From Frigidibacter sp. SD6-1 (lineage in GTDB: Bacteria > Pseudomonadota > Alphaproteobacteria > Rhodobacterales > Rhodobacteraceae): a stretch of DNA of 64,000 bases. This document shows, piece by piece, positions 19,060-27,578 of the stretch (within the stretch, counting starts at the first letter, position 1; each line of letters opens with the position of its first letter). A program made the position numbers and the translations under genes. The stretch covers positions 58,068-122,067 of the forward strand of contig NZ_JARJNR010000005.1 in assembly GCF_030143255.1 (NCBI RefSeq). Reading direction: 5' to 3'. The notes under the pieces were generated by a model, which was not told the origin of the DNA, did not search any database, and saw nothing but the letters and a program-made list of their open reading frames with translations.

Positions 19060-19247
19060 CGGGTCGGCACGTATGGCCGCTTCGCCCCGGTTGCGAGGAT
19101 CGCCCGACCTACGGCAGGGGCCCTATGGCCACTGAGGCTGTCAATCACGACGATGGTGTGCGGACGCAGTTCGGCGACCGGCGCCTTCTCGACAAGCAAG
19201 CGGCAGCACTCGCCCTTGACCGGCGCGTCGATGAGCCATGGCACTGT
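19060..19247 (-). pseudogene. IS630-family transposase remnant
   Basis: On the minus strand the translation runs TVPWLIDAPVKGECCRLLVE, then KAPVAELRPHTIVVIDSLSG and HRAPAVGRAILATGAKR. This matches the DDE core region of IS630 transposases (LDGPINGxxFxxYVEKVLxP, LRPGDIVVMDNLSxHKxxxVRxAIE). The frame is broken: a stop precedes the fragment and the usual YSPDxNPIE segment is not found. No terminal inverted repeats could be seen. A decayed scrap of about 60 codons, with no other transposon parts. Confidence 0.7.
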
Positions 19248-19299
19248 CAGAGGTCATGCTGTCCGCCACCGTCTCGCCTCCTGCAAGCCTCGCTCCGAT

Positions 19300-20010
19300 C
19301 TAGCGGGCGCCAAGACCAAGACTTGCGAGCGCCTTGTCGGTCAGCCGGTAATGGCCCGCGATCTCGAACCGGAAGAGAATGTCGTCGATCCGCGTGCCGG
19401 CGCCGATATTATGCACGATCATCGGCGTGCCGTCCGGCGCTGGAGAGCGGCTGACAACGCCGATGTGCGGTCGGTTTCCAGGCAGGCGCCAGCTGACGAT
19501 ATCGCCGGGCTGGTAGCTGGCCGGATCGCTGGACAGGGGCAGTGCCGCGCCGACGCGGGTGAAGATCGTCTCGAGGTTGGGCACGCGGCGGTGGTCGATG
19601 TTCGGATCGGGCCGGGTAAGACCCCAGAGCGCGGGGTAGGCCGCGAAGGCGCGCTTCATGTCGCGATTGACGGCAAGCTGCAGGTCGAGGCCGAGGCCCT
19701 CGCGCAGCGCCCGGATCACCACATCGCTGCAGACGCCGGTTTCCGCAGGCACATCGCCGCCCGGAAAGGCGATGGCGACATAGGCCGGATCGTAGCCCAA
19801 GGTCACACCGATCTGCCGTTCGGCGGCAGCAAGGATCGCCCCGGCGATCGGTGAGGGCACCGGCAGGTCGGTCGCGGCGGGCGCGGGCGGGTGCGGCGCG
19901 GCGATGCGCGCGATGACCGCTTGGCCCGCGACCTTCGCCCGCCACGGGTCGCGCAGAGCCGCCAAGACAGCCAGCGCGACGGCGAGCAGGATCAGTACCC
20001 GTCCGGTCAT
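19300..20010 (-). CDS. DUF1287 exported protein
   Basis: A 236-residue protein with an N-terminal membrane anchor or signal (MTGRVLILLAVALAVLAALR). The domain around residues 60-230 is DUF1287: GVTLGYDPAYVAIAFPGGDV, ETGVCSDVVIRALREGLGLD, QLAVNRDMKRAFAAYP, PGDIVSWRLPGNRPHIGVVS, IVHNIGAGTRIDDIL. The Cys-Asp and later His residues resemble the NlpC/P60 (cysteine-peptidase) arrangement, which is the fold this family is usually placed in. Overlaps the upstream DUF1194 gene by 4 bases. Substrate unknown; a cell-wall amidase role is inference. Confidence 0.8.
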   Translation of the reverse strand: MTGRVLILLAVALAVLAALRDPWRAKVAGQAVIARIAAPHPPAPAATDLPVPSPIAGAILAAAERQIGVTLGYDPAYVAIAFPGGDVPAETGVCSDVVIRALREGLGLDLQLAVNRDMKRAFAAYPALWGLTRPDPNIDHRRVPNLETIFTRVGAALPLSSDPASYQPGDIVSWRLPGNRPHIGVVSRSPAPDGTPMIVHNIGAGTRIDDILFRFEIAGHYRLTDKALASLGLGAR

Positions 20011-20621
20011 CCGCCCCGCTCCGTTCCCGGAAGACTGCCCAGAAGGCGCACCGACAGTTCCTTTTCCAGTTTCCGGCGGATCGCGCGCGGAAAATCGCTT
20101 TGCGCTGGCGAGGCCACGACGAAGGCGCCGGGGCCGCTGATCACCTCGCGTTCGTAATAGTCGAATATCCCGCGCTCATGGTCGCCGATGGCGAGGCCGT
20201 TCACGGTGATGCCGTCGAAGTCGACCGTCGCATAGGTGCGCGCCGGGGAGGGGCCGTCATTGTTCTGGCCGTCGCCGGAAATATCGAGCGTCCGGGTCGC
20301 GCAAGGTTCCGCTTCCGCCAGCACACCGCGCCCGAAGGTCAGCGCGCGGCCAAGCGCGGTCGCCTGACGTTCCGGCCCGCGTTCATGCGCCAGTAGGGTC
20401 GCGACGATCCGGTCAAGGTCGTCTGGCCCCATGACCCGCGTCCAGGGCACGATCACCCGCTGGTCCTTCTGGCCGCTCCATTCATAAAGCGCGAAGGTGA
20501 CATGGTCGGGCGGGGCGAGGAAGGCATCGCGGATCTCGGGCGCCTGAAGTGCGGCGATCAGGCCGTCGCGCTGGATTTCGTAGTCGCGCGCATCGACCGA
20601 GCGCGACACGTCAAAGCCCAA
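20007..20621 (-). CDS. DUF1194 (von Willebrand A-like) protein
   Basis: At least 204 residues of a DUF1194 protein; the vWA-like start LGFDVSRSVDARDYEIQRDG has the metal-site pattern DxSxS in altered form (DVSRS), and DISGDGQNNDGPSPAR gives the conserved later loop. The family's usual signal peptide is present in frame upstream: codons up to about 20690 read GALVALLLAGPAAAECRLAL, ending in a plausible signal cleavage site. No ATG or GTG is available for it, so the true start is unclear and may be a CTG or TTG inside the gloA 3' end. Coordinates given start at the first ATG. Overlaps DUF1287 downstream by 4 bases. Confidence 0.72.
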   Translation of the reverse strand: MGFDVSRSVDARDYEIQRDGLIAALQAPEIRDAFLAPPDHVTFALYEWSGQKDQRVIVPWTRVMGPDDLDRIVATLLAHERGPERQATALGRALTFGRGVLAEAEPCATRTLDISGDGQNNDGPSPARTYATVDFDGITVNGLAIGDHERGIFDYYEREVISGPGAFVVASPAQSDFPRAIRRKLEKELSVRLLGSLPGTERGG

Positions 20622-20671
20622 GGCCAGTGCCAGCCGGCACTCCGCCGCCGCCGGACCGGCCAGAAGTAGGG

Positions 20672-21100
20672 CTACCAGTGCCCCGTATTGCCCATGCTTG
20701 CCCAGGGTTCCGCCGGCGCCTTGGCCGCCCCCTTCTGCAGAAGCTCCACCGAGACATTGTCGGGCGAGCGGACGAAGGCCATGCGCCCGTCGCGGGGCGG
20801 CCGGTTGATCGTGACGCCACTGGCCATCAGATGGGCGCAGGTCGCGTAGATATCGTCGACCTCATAGGCAAGATGGCCGAAATGGCGGCCGTCGGATGGC
20901 AGGCCGTCGTCGCCGTCCCAGTTGAAGGTCAGCTCGACCGGGCACTCCGCCTGCCCCGGCGGCGCCATGAAGACCAGCGTGAAGCGCCCGCCCTCGTTCT
21001 CATACCGCCGCGTCTCCTCCAGCCCGAGAAGCCGGTAAAAGGCCATCGAGCGGTCCAGGTCCAGAACCCGCACCATCGTATGCAGATAGCGTATCGCCAT
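20672..21100 (-). CDS. gloA: Lactoylglutathione lyase (glyoxalase I)
   Basis: A 142-residue VOC-superfamily enzyme that converts the methylglyoxal-glutathione hemithioacetal to S-lactoylglutathione. The four metal ligands are in place: His7 (RYLHTMVRV), Glu56 (PVELTFNW), His76 (FGHLAYEV) and Glu119 (VSVELLQKG), matching the spacing in Escherichia coli GloA. The ATG at 21100 has GGAGGAGTGGC just upstream; an upstream in-frame ATG at 21160 has no such site. Probably cotranscribed with the DUF1194 and DUF1287 genes. Confidence 0.92.
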   Translation of the reverse strand: MAIRYLHTMVRVLDLDRSMAFYRLLGLEETRRYENEGGRFTLVFMAPPGQAECPVELTFNWDGDDGLPSDGRHFGHLAYEVDDIYATCAHLMASGVTINRPPRDGRMAFVRSPDNVSVELLQKGAAKAPAEPWASMGNTGHW

Positions 21101-21242
21101 GCCACTCCTCCGCTGATCTGCCGCCAGCCTAACCCAGCGCCCGGAAATTCCCAATCCCATCGTCGACCACGACAGATTGCGGACTACCCCCGCCCGCTTG
21201 CGCAGATATAGTGGTCAGCGATTCGAAACGCAGGAGGCCCCG

Positions 21243-22148
21243 ATGACTCTCACCCCAGACCAGATGGCCGAGATCGCCGAGGCCCGCGCCCAGACCCGCC
21301 CGACCCTGCGGGCCACGTCCGAGGGGATGGAGAAACACCTCTACGTCCCGCACGAGGTGCTGGATCACGGGCTGGTCCGCGTCATCGACTATATGGGCGA
21401 TGATGCCGCCATCACCCAGGCCGCCCGCGTCAGCTATGGCCGCGGCACCAAGGCGGTGCAGAATGACGAGGGGCTGATCCGCTACCTGATGCGCCACTGG
21501 CACTCGACCCCGTTCGAGATGTGCGAAGTGAAGTTCCACGTCAAACTCCCCGTCTTCGTCGCCCGCCAGTGGATCCGCCACCGCACCGCGAACGTGAACG
21601 AATATTCCGCGCGCTATTCGATCCTCGACCGCGAATTCTACATCCCCGCGCCGGAAAACCTTGCCGCGCAATCGACGGTCAACAACCAGGGCCGGGGCGA
21701 GATGCTGGAGGGCGAGGAGGCGGCGCGCGTCCTCGACATCCTGCGCGAGGATGCGATGCGGTCCTACGACCATTACGAGGCGATGCTGAGCCAGGACGGC
21801 CAGAAGGGCCTCGCGCGCGAACTGGCCCGGATGAACCTGCCCGCCAACGTCTATACCCAATGGTACTGGAAGGTCGACCTGCACAACCTCTTCCACTTCC
21901 TCAGGCTCCGCGCCGACGCCCACGCCCAGTACGAAATCCGCGTCTATGCCGAGGTGATGTGCCGGATCGTCAGGGACTGGGTGCCCTTGGCCTATGGCGC
22001 GTTCGAGGATTATCGGCTGGGCGGTGCGACGCTGTCGGGCAAGGCGATCGAGGTGTTGAAACGTCGCCTTAAGGGTGAGAAGGTGACGCAAGAGGCCTCC
22101 GGCATGAGCAAGGGCGAGTGGCGGGAGTTTGTGGAGATTTGGGGGTGA
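21243..22148 (+). CDS. thyX: Flavin-dependent thymidylate synthase
   Basis: A 301-residue FAD/NADPH-dependent thymidylate synthase that makes dTMP from dUMP with methylene-tetrahydrofolate as carbon donor. The ThyX motif RHR-x7-S is present at residues 112-122 ([11 protein letters not shown]), followed by ARYS. Tyr/Arg regions in the C-terminal half ([20 protein letters not shown]) also fit. Length is at the longer end for the family, with an N-terminal extension of about 30 residues. The ATG at 21243 has CAGGAGG upstream. The presence of thyX suggests a genome without thyA. Confidence 0.95.
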   Translation: MTLTPDQMAEIAEARAQTRPTLRATSEGMEKHLYVPHEVLDHGLVRVIDYMGDDAAITQAARVSYGRGTKAVQNDEGLIRYLMRHWHSTPFEMCEVKFHVKLPVFVARQWIRHRTANVNEYSARYSILDREFYIPAPENLAAQSTVNNQGRGEMLEGEEAARVLDILREDAMRSYDHYEAMLSQDGQKGLARELARMNLPANVYTQWYWKVDLHNLFHFLRLRADAHAQYEIRVYAEVMCRIVRDWVPLAYGAFEDYRLGGATLSGKAIEVLKRRLKGEKVTQEASGMSKGEWREFVEIWG

Positions 22149-22243
22149 TGAGTGAATGAACCCGTGGAGCGATGCGCCCGTAAGCGCCCGAGCGATTTGA
22201 CATGCAGGAACGCTCCCTTCCAAATGGAGCCTAGTGGAGACAT

Positions 22244-22939
22244 ATGATGCGAAAATTCTCGACGCATTGCGCGACGATTATTTTGGCTCTGGCATTTCTC
22301 CCTGCAAAGTTAAGCGCGGAGGACGCTGCCCTTGCTAGGTTAATCCACGACTTCAATGGCGGCAACGAGTTGAAAACTTACCCGTTGAAAGCTTCCGAAA
22401 AGCCCGGTGAAGCTGAAATTTTGGCACAGAAAGTTTATGGCTCACTCTTGTCTGATATAAAAACTCCTGCGACTGTCTTTTTCTGTGTTTGGCGCGAGGT
22501 GCCGCGCACTATTGAAGAGTTAAAGGTCGATAGTGTTGCGCCAGAAGAGATATTCGTTTCTTGTAGATTTGGTCCGAGAAACGTTCAGAATCCTGGAAAG
22601 CTTGGTGAATTGGGAACCTTGATCTACTCAGATGATTCGGCTGTTCTACAGGCCATTTGGAAATTTGAGGAAGGAGAGTTTAGATTGACTCGCTTTGATG
22701 TCGAAATTGAAAGTGGTTCGAAGCACTATCCCGCTCGAAGTATTCGACCAGAACTTTCTCAAATTACAGTATTTGAGAATGAGATGCGTTTCCCGTCTAA
22801 CAACAGCGACTCTTTTGAGTTTAATATTAGCGCAGAACTTCCGTATAGAAATAGCTTTGACAATCCCAAGGAAGATACAATTGTGTCGATTACTCTGTCT
22901 GGGGTGGCCGAGCCAACGCCAAAATGGCTCAATTACTAG
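22244..22939 (+). CDS. Exported protein of unknown function, AT-rich gene
   Basis: A 231-residue protein with a signal peptide (MMRKFSTHCATIILALAFLP AK, cleavage near LSA-ED). GGAGA precedes the start by 4 bases; the second Met codon (22247) is equally possible. The mature part is soluble, with mixed alpha/beta composition and no motif I recognise; only three Cys occur in the whole sequence, two of them in the mature part (residues 84 and 106), so a disulfide is possible. The base composition is striking: one 60-base line inside the gene (22741-22800) has 22 G/C, against 40 of 60 in a thyX line (21541-21600). That contrast, and a stand-alone position between thyX and palindromic repeats, suggests recent acquisition. 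Confidence 0.72.
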   Translation: MMRKFSTHCATIILALAFLPAKLSAEDAALARLIHDFNGGNELKTYPLKASEKPGEAEILAQKVYGSLLSDIKTPATVFFCVWREVPRTIEELKVDSVAPEEIFVSCRFGPRNVQNPGKLGELGTLIYSDDSAVLQAIWKFEEGEFRLTRFDVEIESGSKHYPARSIRPELSQITVFENEMRFPSNNSDSFEFNISAELPYRNSFDNPKEDTIVSITLSGVAEPTPKWLNY

Positions 22940-22946
22940 CAAGCAG

Positions 22947-23105
22947 TAGGCCGGGGTTCACCCCGGCATCACCGCGACCCATCGCACACCGCCTGTCCGC
23001 ATCGTCCGACGCGCCCTTGCCGCATATGTTCGGATTGGCGGGGTGAACCCCGCCCTACGGGATCACGCGGCCTCCTCCCTCGTGCCGGGGTGAACCCCGG
23101 CCTAC
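22947..23105. repeat. Three copies of a GGGGTTCACCCC palindromic repeat
   Basis: Three near-identical palindromes lie within 160 bases: 22947-22967 (core CCGGGGTTCACCCCGG), 23037-23057 (GGCGGGGTGAACCCCGCC) and 23084-23105 (GCCGGGGTGAACCCCGGC), the last two in opposite orientation to the first. Each ends in a conserved TAGG/CCTA edge. They look like REP/palindromic dispersed elements, located between the AT-rich orphan and the tRNA. They have no coding content. The family name is unknown to me. Confidence 0.65.
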
Positions 23106-23193
23106 AACGACAAATCCGCGCCGCCGCCACGGCCCTTGACCCCGGGCACGCACCGACATCCGCGCCATTCTCTCGTCTTTTCAGGAGGATCAG

Positions 23194-23269
23194 TGGTGAG
23201 CCCGACAGGATTCGAACCTGTGACCCACTGATTAAAAGTCAGTTGCTCTACCAACTGAGCTACGGGCCC
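23194..23269 (-). tRNA. tRNA-Lys (anticodon TTT)
   Basis: On the minus strand a 76-base cloverleaf: acceptor GGGCCCG pairs with CGGGCTC, D-arm GCTCAGTTGGTAGAGC, anticodon stem-loop CTGACTTTTAATCAG with anticodon TTT, and T-arm CACAGGTTCGAATCCTGT... (GTTCGAATC loop). CCA is encoded at the 3' end (23194-23196). Anticodon TTT reads AAA/AAG lysine codons. Confidence 0.97.
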
Positions 23270-23364
23270 AACACGGGCGCTTCTTTAGGGAGGGGGCGGG
23301 GGGTGGTCAAGGGCAAAAGCAGGAGCACTGGCAGAATCTTCCGCCCGCGCGTATATCGCGGGGC

Positions 23365-24204
23365 ATGAAGGATAATGCTGCGCCAGAGGCCCTGCGCTTC
23401 GTCAAGATGCACGGGGCGGGGAATGACTTCGTGATCATCGATTCACGGGGGCGGGCGCCTGTGACCACGGCGGCGCTGGCGCGCGCGCTTGGCGACCGCA
23501 ACCGGGGCGTGGGCTTCGACCAGCTGGCCGAGATCCGGGCGGGCGAGGGCGCGGATTTCACGCTGGATTTCTGGAATGCCGATGGCAGCCGCGCCGAGGC
23601 CTGCGGCAATGCCTCGCGCTGCGTGGCCGACCGGATGATGGCCGAAAGCGGCAAGGCCGAGACCAGCTTTCACACCGCGCGCGGGCTGCTCGCCGCCCGG
23701 CGGCGGGCGGACGGCATGGTCGAGGTGAACATGGGCACGCCGCAACTGGGCTGGGAAGATATCCCGCTGGCCCGCGCTGTCGATCCGCTGCACCTGCCCT
23801 TGCCGGGCCTGCCGGTCGCGGTCGGCATGGGCAATCCGCATTGCGTGTTCTTCGTGCCGGATGCGGCTGCCACCGACCCGGCGAAGGACGGTCCGCGCTA
23901 TGAGAAAGACGCGCTCTACCCGCAGGGCACGAATGTCGAGTTCGCCACGCTGACCGGCCCCGACCGGCTGCGCATGCGGGTCTGGGAACGCGGGGCGGGC
24001 GTGACGCTTGCATGTGGCTCGGGCGCCTGCGCGACGGCGGTTGCCGCGCATCTGAAGGGGATGACGGGCCGCAAGGTCACGCTCGACCTCGACGGCGGGG
24101 TCCTGGAGATCGACTGGCGCGAAGATGGCGTCTGGATGGCGGGGCCGACGGCGCTGGTGTTCGAAGGGGTCCTGTCTGCTGATTTCGTGAAGCGCGCGGG
24201 ATGA
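23365..24204 (+). CDS. dapF: Diaminopimelate epimerase
   Basis: A 279-residue cofactor-free epimerase converting LL- to meso-diaminopimelate for lysine and peptidoglycan synthesis. Both catalytic Cys regions are present: [13 protein letters not shown] (about residues 72-84) and [15 protein letters not shown] (about 215-230). The N-terminus [13 protein letters not shown] (about residues 14-26) is the family signature. It overlaps mtaB by 4 bases (ATGA). dapF followed by mtaB is a common alphaproteobacterial pair. Confidence 0.96.
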   Translation: MKDNAAPEALRFVKMHGAGNDFVIIDSRGRAPVTTAALARALGDRNRGVGFDQLAEIRAGEGADFTLDFWNADGSRAEACGNASRCVADRMMAESGKAETSFHTARGLLAARRRADGMVEVNMGTPQLGWEDIPLARAVDPLHLPLPGLPVAVGMGNPHCVFFVPDAAATDPAKDGPRYEKDALYPQGTNVEFATLTGPDRLRMRVWERGAGVTLACGSGACATAVAAHLKGMTGRKVTLDLDGGVLEIDWREDGVWMAGPTALVFEGVLSADFVKRAG

Positions 24205-25469
24205 GCGCGCCGCCGGTCTTTTCGACGCTCGGCTGCAGGCTGAATGCCTACGAGACCGAAGCGATGAAGGAACTTGCGGCGGCGGCGGGCGTCGAGGGCG
24301 CGGTCGTGGTGAACACCTGCGCGGTGACGGCCGAGGCGGTGAGGAAAGCCAAGCAGGAAATCCGCCGTCTGGCGCGGGACAATCCCGGTGCGCCGGTGAT
24401 CGTGACGGGGTGCGCGGCGCAGACGGAACCCGAGACCTTCGCGGCGATGCCCGAGGTCACGCGGGTGATCGGCAACCATGAAAAGATGCAGGCTGAAACC
24501 TGGGTCGGTCTTGGGGCCGGGCTAAAGGCGCCCGACCTGATCGGTGTGACCGAGAAAGTGATGGTCGACGATATCATGTCGGTCAGGGAAACCGCCGGTC
24601 ACCTGATCGACGGGTTCGGGAGGCACCGGGCCTATGTGCAGGTCCAGAACGGCTGCGACCATCGCTGCACCTTCTGCATCATCCCCTACGGGCGGGGCAA
24701 TTCCCGCTCGGTCCCGGCGGGGGTCGTCGTCGAACAGATCAGGCGGCTTGTGGACAAGGGGTTCCTTGAGGTGGTGCTGACCGGCGTCGATCTGACCAGC
24801 TGGGGCGCCGATCTGCCGGGGGCGCCGCGCCTCGGCGATCTGGTGATGCGCATCCTGCGGCTGGTGCCGGACCTTCCCCGCCTGCGCATCTCGTCAATCG
24901 ACTCCATCGAGGCTGACGACAACCTGATGCTGGCGATCGCGACCGAGCCGCGCCTGATGCCGCACCTGCATCTGTCGCTGCAGGCGGGCGACGACATGAT
25001 CCTGAAACGGATGAAGCGCCGCCATCTGCGCGACGATGCGATCCGGTTTTGCGAGGAGGCCCGGCGGCTCCGCCCCGACATCATCTTCGGCGCCGACATC
25101 ATCGCGGGCTTTCCGACCGAGACCGAGGCGATGTTCGAGAACTCGCTGAAGCTTGTTGGAGACTGTGACCTGACCTTCCTGCATGTCTTCCCCTTCAGTC
25201 CGCGTAAGGGCACGCCTGCCGCGCGGATGCCGCAGGTCAGGGGGCCGGAGATTCGCGACCGCGCCGCGCGGCTCAGGGCGGCGGGCGAGGTAGCGCTGGC
25301 CCGCCATCTGGCGGCCGAAGTCGGGCGGATGCACCGCGTCCTGATGGAAGGCGCGCGCATCGGCCGCACCGAGCAGTTCACCGAGGTCAGCTTCGGAAGC
25401 GATCAGCCCGAAGGCCGGATCGTTGAAGTGCGCGTCACCGGTCATGACGATGCGCGGCTGACCGCCTGA
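24201..25469 (+). CDS. mtaB: tRNA t6A37 methylthiotransferase MtaB
   Basis: A 422-residue radical SAM enzyme that adds a methylthio group to t6A37 in tRNAs reading ANN codons. N-terminal UPF0004 domain Cys ligands: [21 protein letters not shown] and TGCAAQ. The radical SAM motif CDHRCTFC (C-x3-C-x2-C) follows in [17 protein letters not shown] at about residues 151-167. The C-terminal TRAM-like domain is present but short. It lacks the extra features of MiaB; the [12 protein letters not shown] context is MtaB-type. Translationally coupled to dapF. Confidence 0.93.
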   Translation: MSAPPVFSTLGCRLNAYETEAMKELAAAAGVEGAVVVNTCAVTAEAVRKAKQEIRRLARDNPGAPVIVTGCAAQTEPETFAAMPEVTRVIGNHEKMQAETWVGLGAGLKAPDLIGVTEKVMVDDIMSVRETAGHLIDGFGRHRAYVQVQNGCDHRCTFCIIPYGRGNSRSVPAGVVVEQIRRLVDKGFLEVVLTGVDLTSWGADLPGAPRLGDLVMRILRLVPDLPRLRISSIDSIEADDNLMLAIATEPRLMPHLHLSLQAGDDMILKRMKRRHLRDDAIRFCEEARRLRPDIIFGADIIAGFPTETEAMFENSLKLVGDCDLTFLHVFPFSPRKGTPAARMPQVRGPEIRDRAARLRAAGEVALARHLAAEVGRMHRVLMEGARIGRTEQFTEVSFGSDQPEGRIVEVRVTGHDDARLTA

Positions 25470-25487
25470 CCGGCCGGAAACCTGACG

Positions 25488-25517
25488 ATTGTCACCGGGA
25501 CAATTCAACGGGTGACA
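25488..25517. promoter_or_regulatory. Overlapping inverted repeats upstream of the PaiB-like gene
   Basis: Two palindromes share the same site in the 91-base mtaB/paiB gap: ATTGTC-5 bases-GACAAT (25488-25504), and a wider TGTCACC ... GGTGACA (25490-25496 and 25511-25517). The site is 44 bases before the start of the PaiB-like gene, where a repressor would overlap a promoter. PaiB-family proteins are described as negative regulators, so autoregulation is possible but unproven. Confidence 0.4.
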
Positions 25518-25560
25518 GGGCGCAGGCGATACCGCAGACCTTCGCTTGACGGAGGTCTCC

Positions 25561-26181
25561 ATGCATCCCAATCCGATCTATCGCGGCACACCCGAAACCG
25601 AGGCGCTGGCCTTTGCCGCTGAACGCGGCTTTGGCACATTGATGTTGAACGGGGCAGATGGCCCGCTGGCCGCGCATATTCCTTTCGTCCTGTCGGAGGA
25701 CGGACAGTCGGCCGAACTGCATCTGGTGCGCTCGAACCCGGTCGCCAGGGTGCTTGCCGCGCCGGGGCCGGCGCTGCTCGCGGTAATGGGACCGGACAGC
25801 TATGTCTCGTCCGATTGGTACGGGCTGCAGGATCAGGTGCCGACCTGGAATTACATCGGCGTGCATCTGCGTGGAACGCTGGAACTGCTGCCGCTGGAGG
25901 CGCTGCGCGGCCATCTCGACCGGCTGTCGGCGCATTTCGAGCGGCTGCTCTTGCCGAAGAAGCCCTGGACGACGGACAAGATGCCGGACGAGGTACTTGA
26001 CCGGCTGATGCGGATGATCGTGCCCTGCCGCCTGACGATTGCCGATGTGCAAAGCACCTGGAAGCTTGGCCAGAACAAGCCTGCCGAGGCGCGCCATCGT
26101 GCGGCCGACCAGATGGCGGCGGCGGGCATCGGGCAGGAGGCGGCGGCGCTGGCCAAGCTGATGCGAGACGTGCAAAGCTGA
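25561..26181 (+). CDS. FMN-binding PaiB-family protein
   Basis: A 206-residue protein of the PaiB/FMN-binding split-barrel family (flavin-binding negative regulators or flavoproteins). Typical features are MHPNPIYR at the N-terminus, PLAAHIPFVLSEDGQ, the conserved SSDWYGLQDQVPTWNYIGVH segment near residues 80-100, and QSTWKLGQNK near the C-terminus. GGAGG lies immediately upstream of the ATG at 25561. It is followed 22 bases later by a GST gene. Regulation of transcription by this member is inference; it may simply be a flavoprotein. Confidence 0.85.
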   Translation: MHPNPIYRGTPETEALAFAAERGFGTLMLNGADGPLAAHIPFVLSEDGQSAELHLVRSNPVARVLAAPGPALLAVMGPDSYVSSDWYGLQDQVPTWNYIGVHLRGTLELLPLEALRGHLDRLSAHFERLLLPKKPWTTDKMPDEVLDRLMRMIVPCRLTIADVQSTWKLGQNKPAEARHRAADQMAAAGIGQEAAALAKLMRDVQS

Positions 26182-26203
26182 GGCGCGTTGAGAGGAGATG
26201 AGG

Positions 26204-26812
26204 ATGCAGCTTTACCATTCACCAACCACACCCTTCGGCCGCAAGGTCATGCTGCTGCTCCTCGAAACCGGACAGGCGGGCGACGTCACGGTTGTGCCTG
26301 CGGCGGGCACGCCTGTCGCGCCGGGGTCACTGCCGGTGGACCGCAATCCCCTGGGCAAGATCCCCGCGCTGATCCTCGACGACGGCAGCGCGATCTATGA
26401 CAGCCGGGTGATCTGCCGCTATCTCGACGATCGCGCGGGTGGCAGGCTTTATCCCAAGGCGCCGCTTCTGTGGCGGACGCTGACCTTGGAGGCTACAGCG
26501 GACGGGATCCTCGATGCGGCGATCCTCATGGTCTACGAGGCGCGCATCCGGCCGGAGGAAAAGCGCTTTGCCGACTGGGTGGAGGCGCAATGGGCCAAGG
26601 TCGCGCGCGCGCTCGACGCGGTGGAATCGGGCTGGATCGACCATCTGAACGGCCCTCTCGACATGGGGCAGCTGGCGCTTGCCGCGGCGCTCTCCTACCT
26701 CGACTTCCGCCATGGGGAACGTGACTGGCGCGCGGGGCGCCCGCAGCTCGCGGCCTGGGAGCGGCAGATCGCCACGCGGCCGAGCCTGAAAGAGACGGTT
26801 CCGCAGGGCTGA
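26204..26812 (+). CDS. Glutathione S-transferase family protein
   Basis: A 202-residue GST. The thioredoxin-like N-domain has YHSPTTPFGRKVMLLLLETG (catalytic Ser/Tyr region), NPLGKIPALILDDGSAIYDS (glutathione-binding cis-Pro and Asp-Ser) in the first 70 residues; the helical C-domain follows to a PSLKETVPQG end. The start could be the ATG at 26204 or the in-frame ATG at 26198; both lie behind GAGGAG. Short intergenic distance to the PaiB-like gene suggests cotranscription. Substrate unknown. Confidence 0.88.
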   Translation: MQLYHSPTTPFGRKVMLLLLETGQAGDVTVVPAAGTPVAPGSLPVDRNPLGKIPALILDDGSAIYDSRVICRYLDDRAGGRLYPKAPLLWRTLTLEATADGILDAAILMVYEARIRPEEKRFADWVEAQWAKVARALDAVESGWIDHLNGPLDMGQLALAAALSYLDFRHGERDWRAGRPQLAAWERQIATRPSLKETVPQG

Positions 26813-27003
26813 GCGCTACCCGGCGAGCGGTTCCTGCGGGGGTGGCGCAGGCACGACACGCTTGGCCAAAGAAGGCCCGCCCGTGCCAGATTGTCCGCTG
26901 GACGGGCCGGGATTTGGCCGCTAATAACCGCCCCTGAAGGCTGCGGGAAACCGTGGCCAATCGTCGTATGGTCGCGCAAGCGGCCAAGGAAGGGAGAATA
27001 TCC

Positions 27004-27567
27004 GTGTCTCACGCAGAAGACCACGCAGGCACCCGGAGGGATTTCCTCTATTATGCCACCGCCGGAACCGGGGTTGTCGCGGCGGGCGCCGCCACCTGGA
27101 CGCTCGTCGACCAGATGAACCCCTCGGCGGATGTCCGGGCGCTTGCCTCGATCTTCGTCGACATCAGCGGCGTCCAGCCGGGCACCCAGCTGACGGTCAA
27201 ATGGCGCGGCAAGCCGGTCTTCATCCGCCGCCGCACGCAGGAAGAGATCGACGCGGCCCGCGCCGTGGCGCTGACCGACCTGATCGACACGGCCTCCGAG
27301 AATGAAAACCTTTCGGCCGAGGCTGACGCGTCCGACGCCAACCGTTCGCTTGACGAGAATGGCGAGTGGCTGGTGATGATGGGTGTCTGCACCCATCTCG
27401 GCTGCGTGCCGCTGGGCGATGGCGCGGGCGAGTTCGGCGGCTGGTTCTGCCCCTGCCACGGCTCGCACTACGACACTGCCGGCCGCATCCGCAAAGGCCC
27501 CGCGCCCCGCAACCTGCCGGTTCCGGTGGCGAAATTCGAAAACGAAACCACGATCAAGCTGGGCTGA
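27004..27567 (+). CDS. petA: Ubiquinol-cytochrome c reductase Rieske subunit
   Basis: The 187-residue Rieske [2Fe-2S] subunit of the bc1 complex, moving electrons from ubiquinol to cytochrome c1. Cluster ligands are Cys129/His131 (CTHLGC) and Cys149/His152 (CPCHGS), the same numbering as Rhodobacter sphaeroides. The twin-arginine [11 protein letters not shown] at residues 11-21 begins the TAT-dependent anchor helix. I chose a GTG start at 27004: it gives [15 protein letters not shown], near-identical to the Rhodobacter N-terminus, with GGAAGGGAGA upstream. An in-frame ATG at 26953 is less likely. First gene of petABC. Confidence 0.95.
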   Translation: MSHAEDHAGTRRDFLYYATAGTGVVAAGAATWTLVDQMNPSADVRALASIFVDISGVQPGTQLTVKWRGKPVFIRRRTQEEIDAARAVALTDLIDTASENENLSAEADASDANRSLDENGEWLVMMGVCTHLGCVPLGDGAGEFGGWFCPCHGSHYDTAGRIRKGPAPRNLPVPVAKFENETTIKLG

Positions 27568-27578
27568 GGGGCAGAAAG

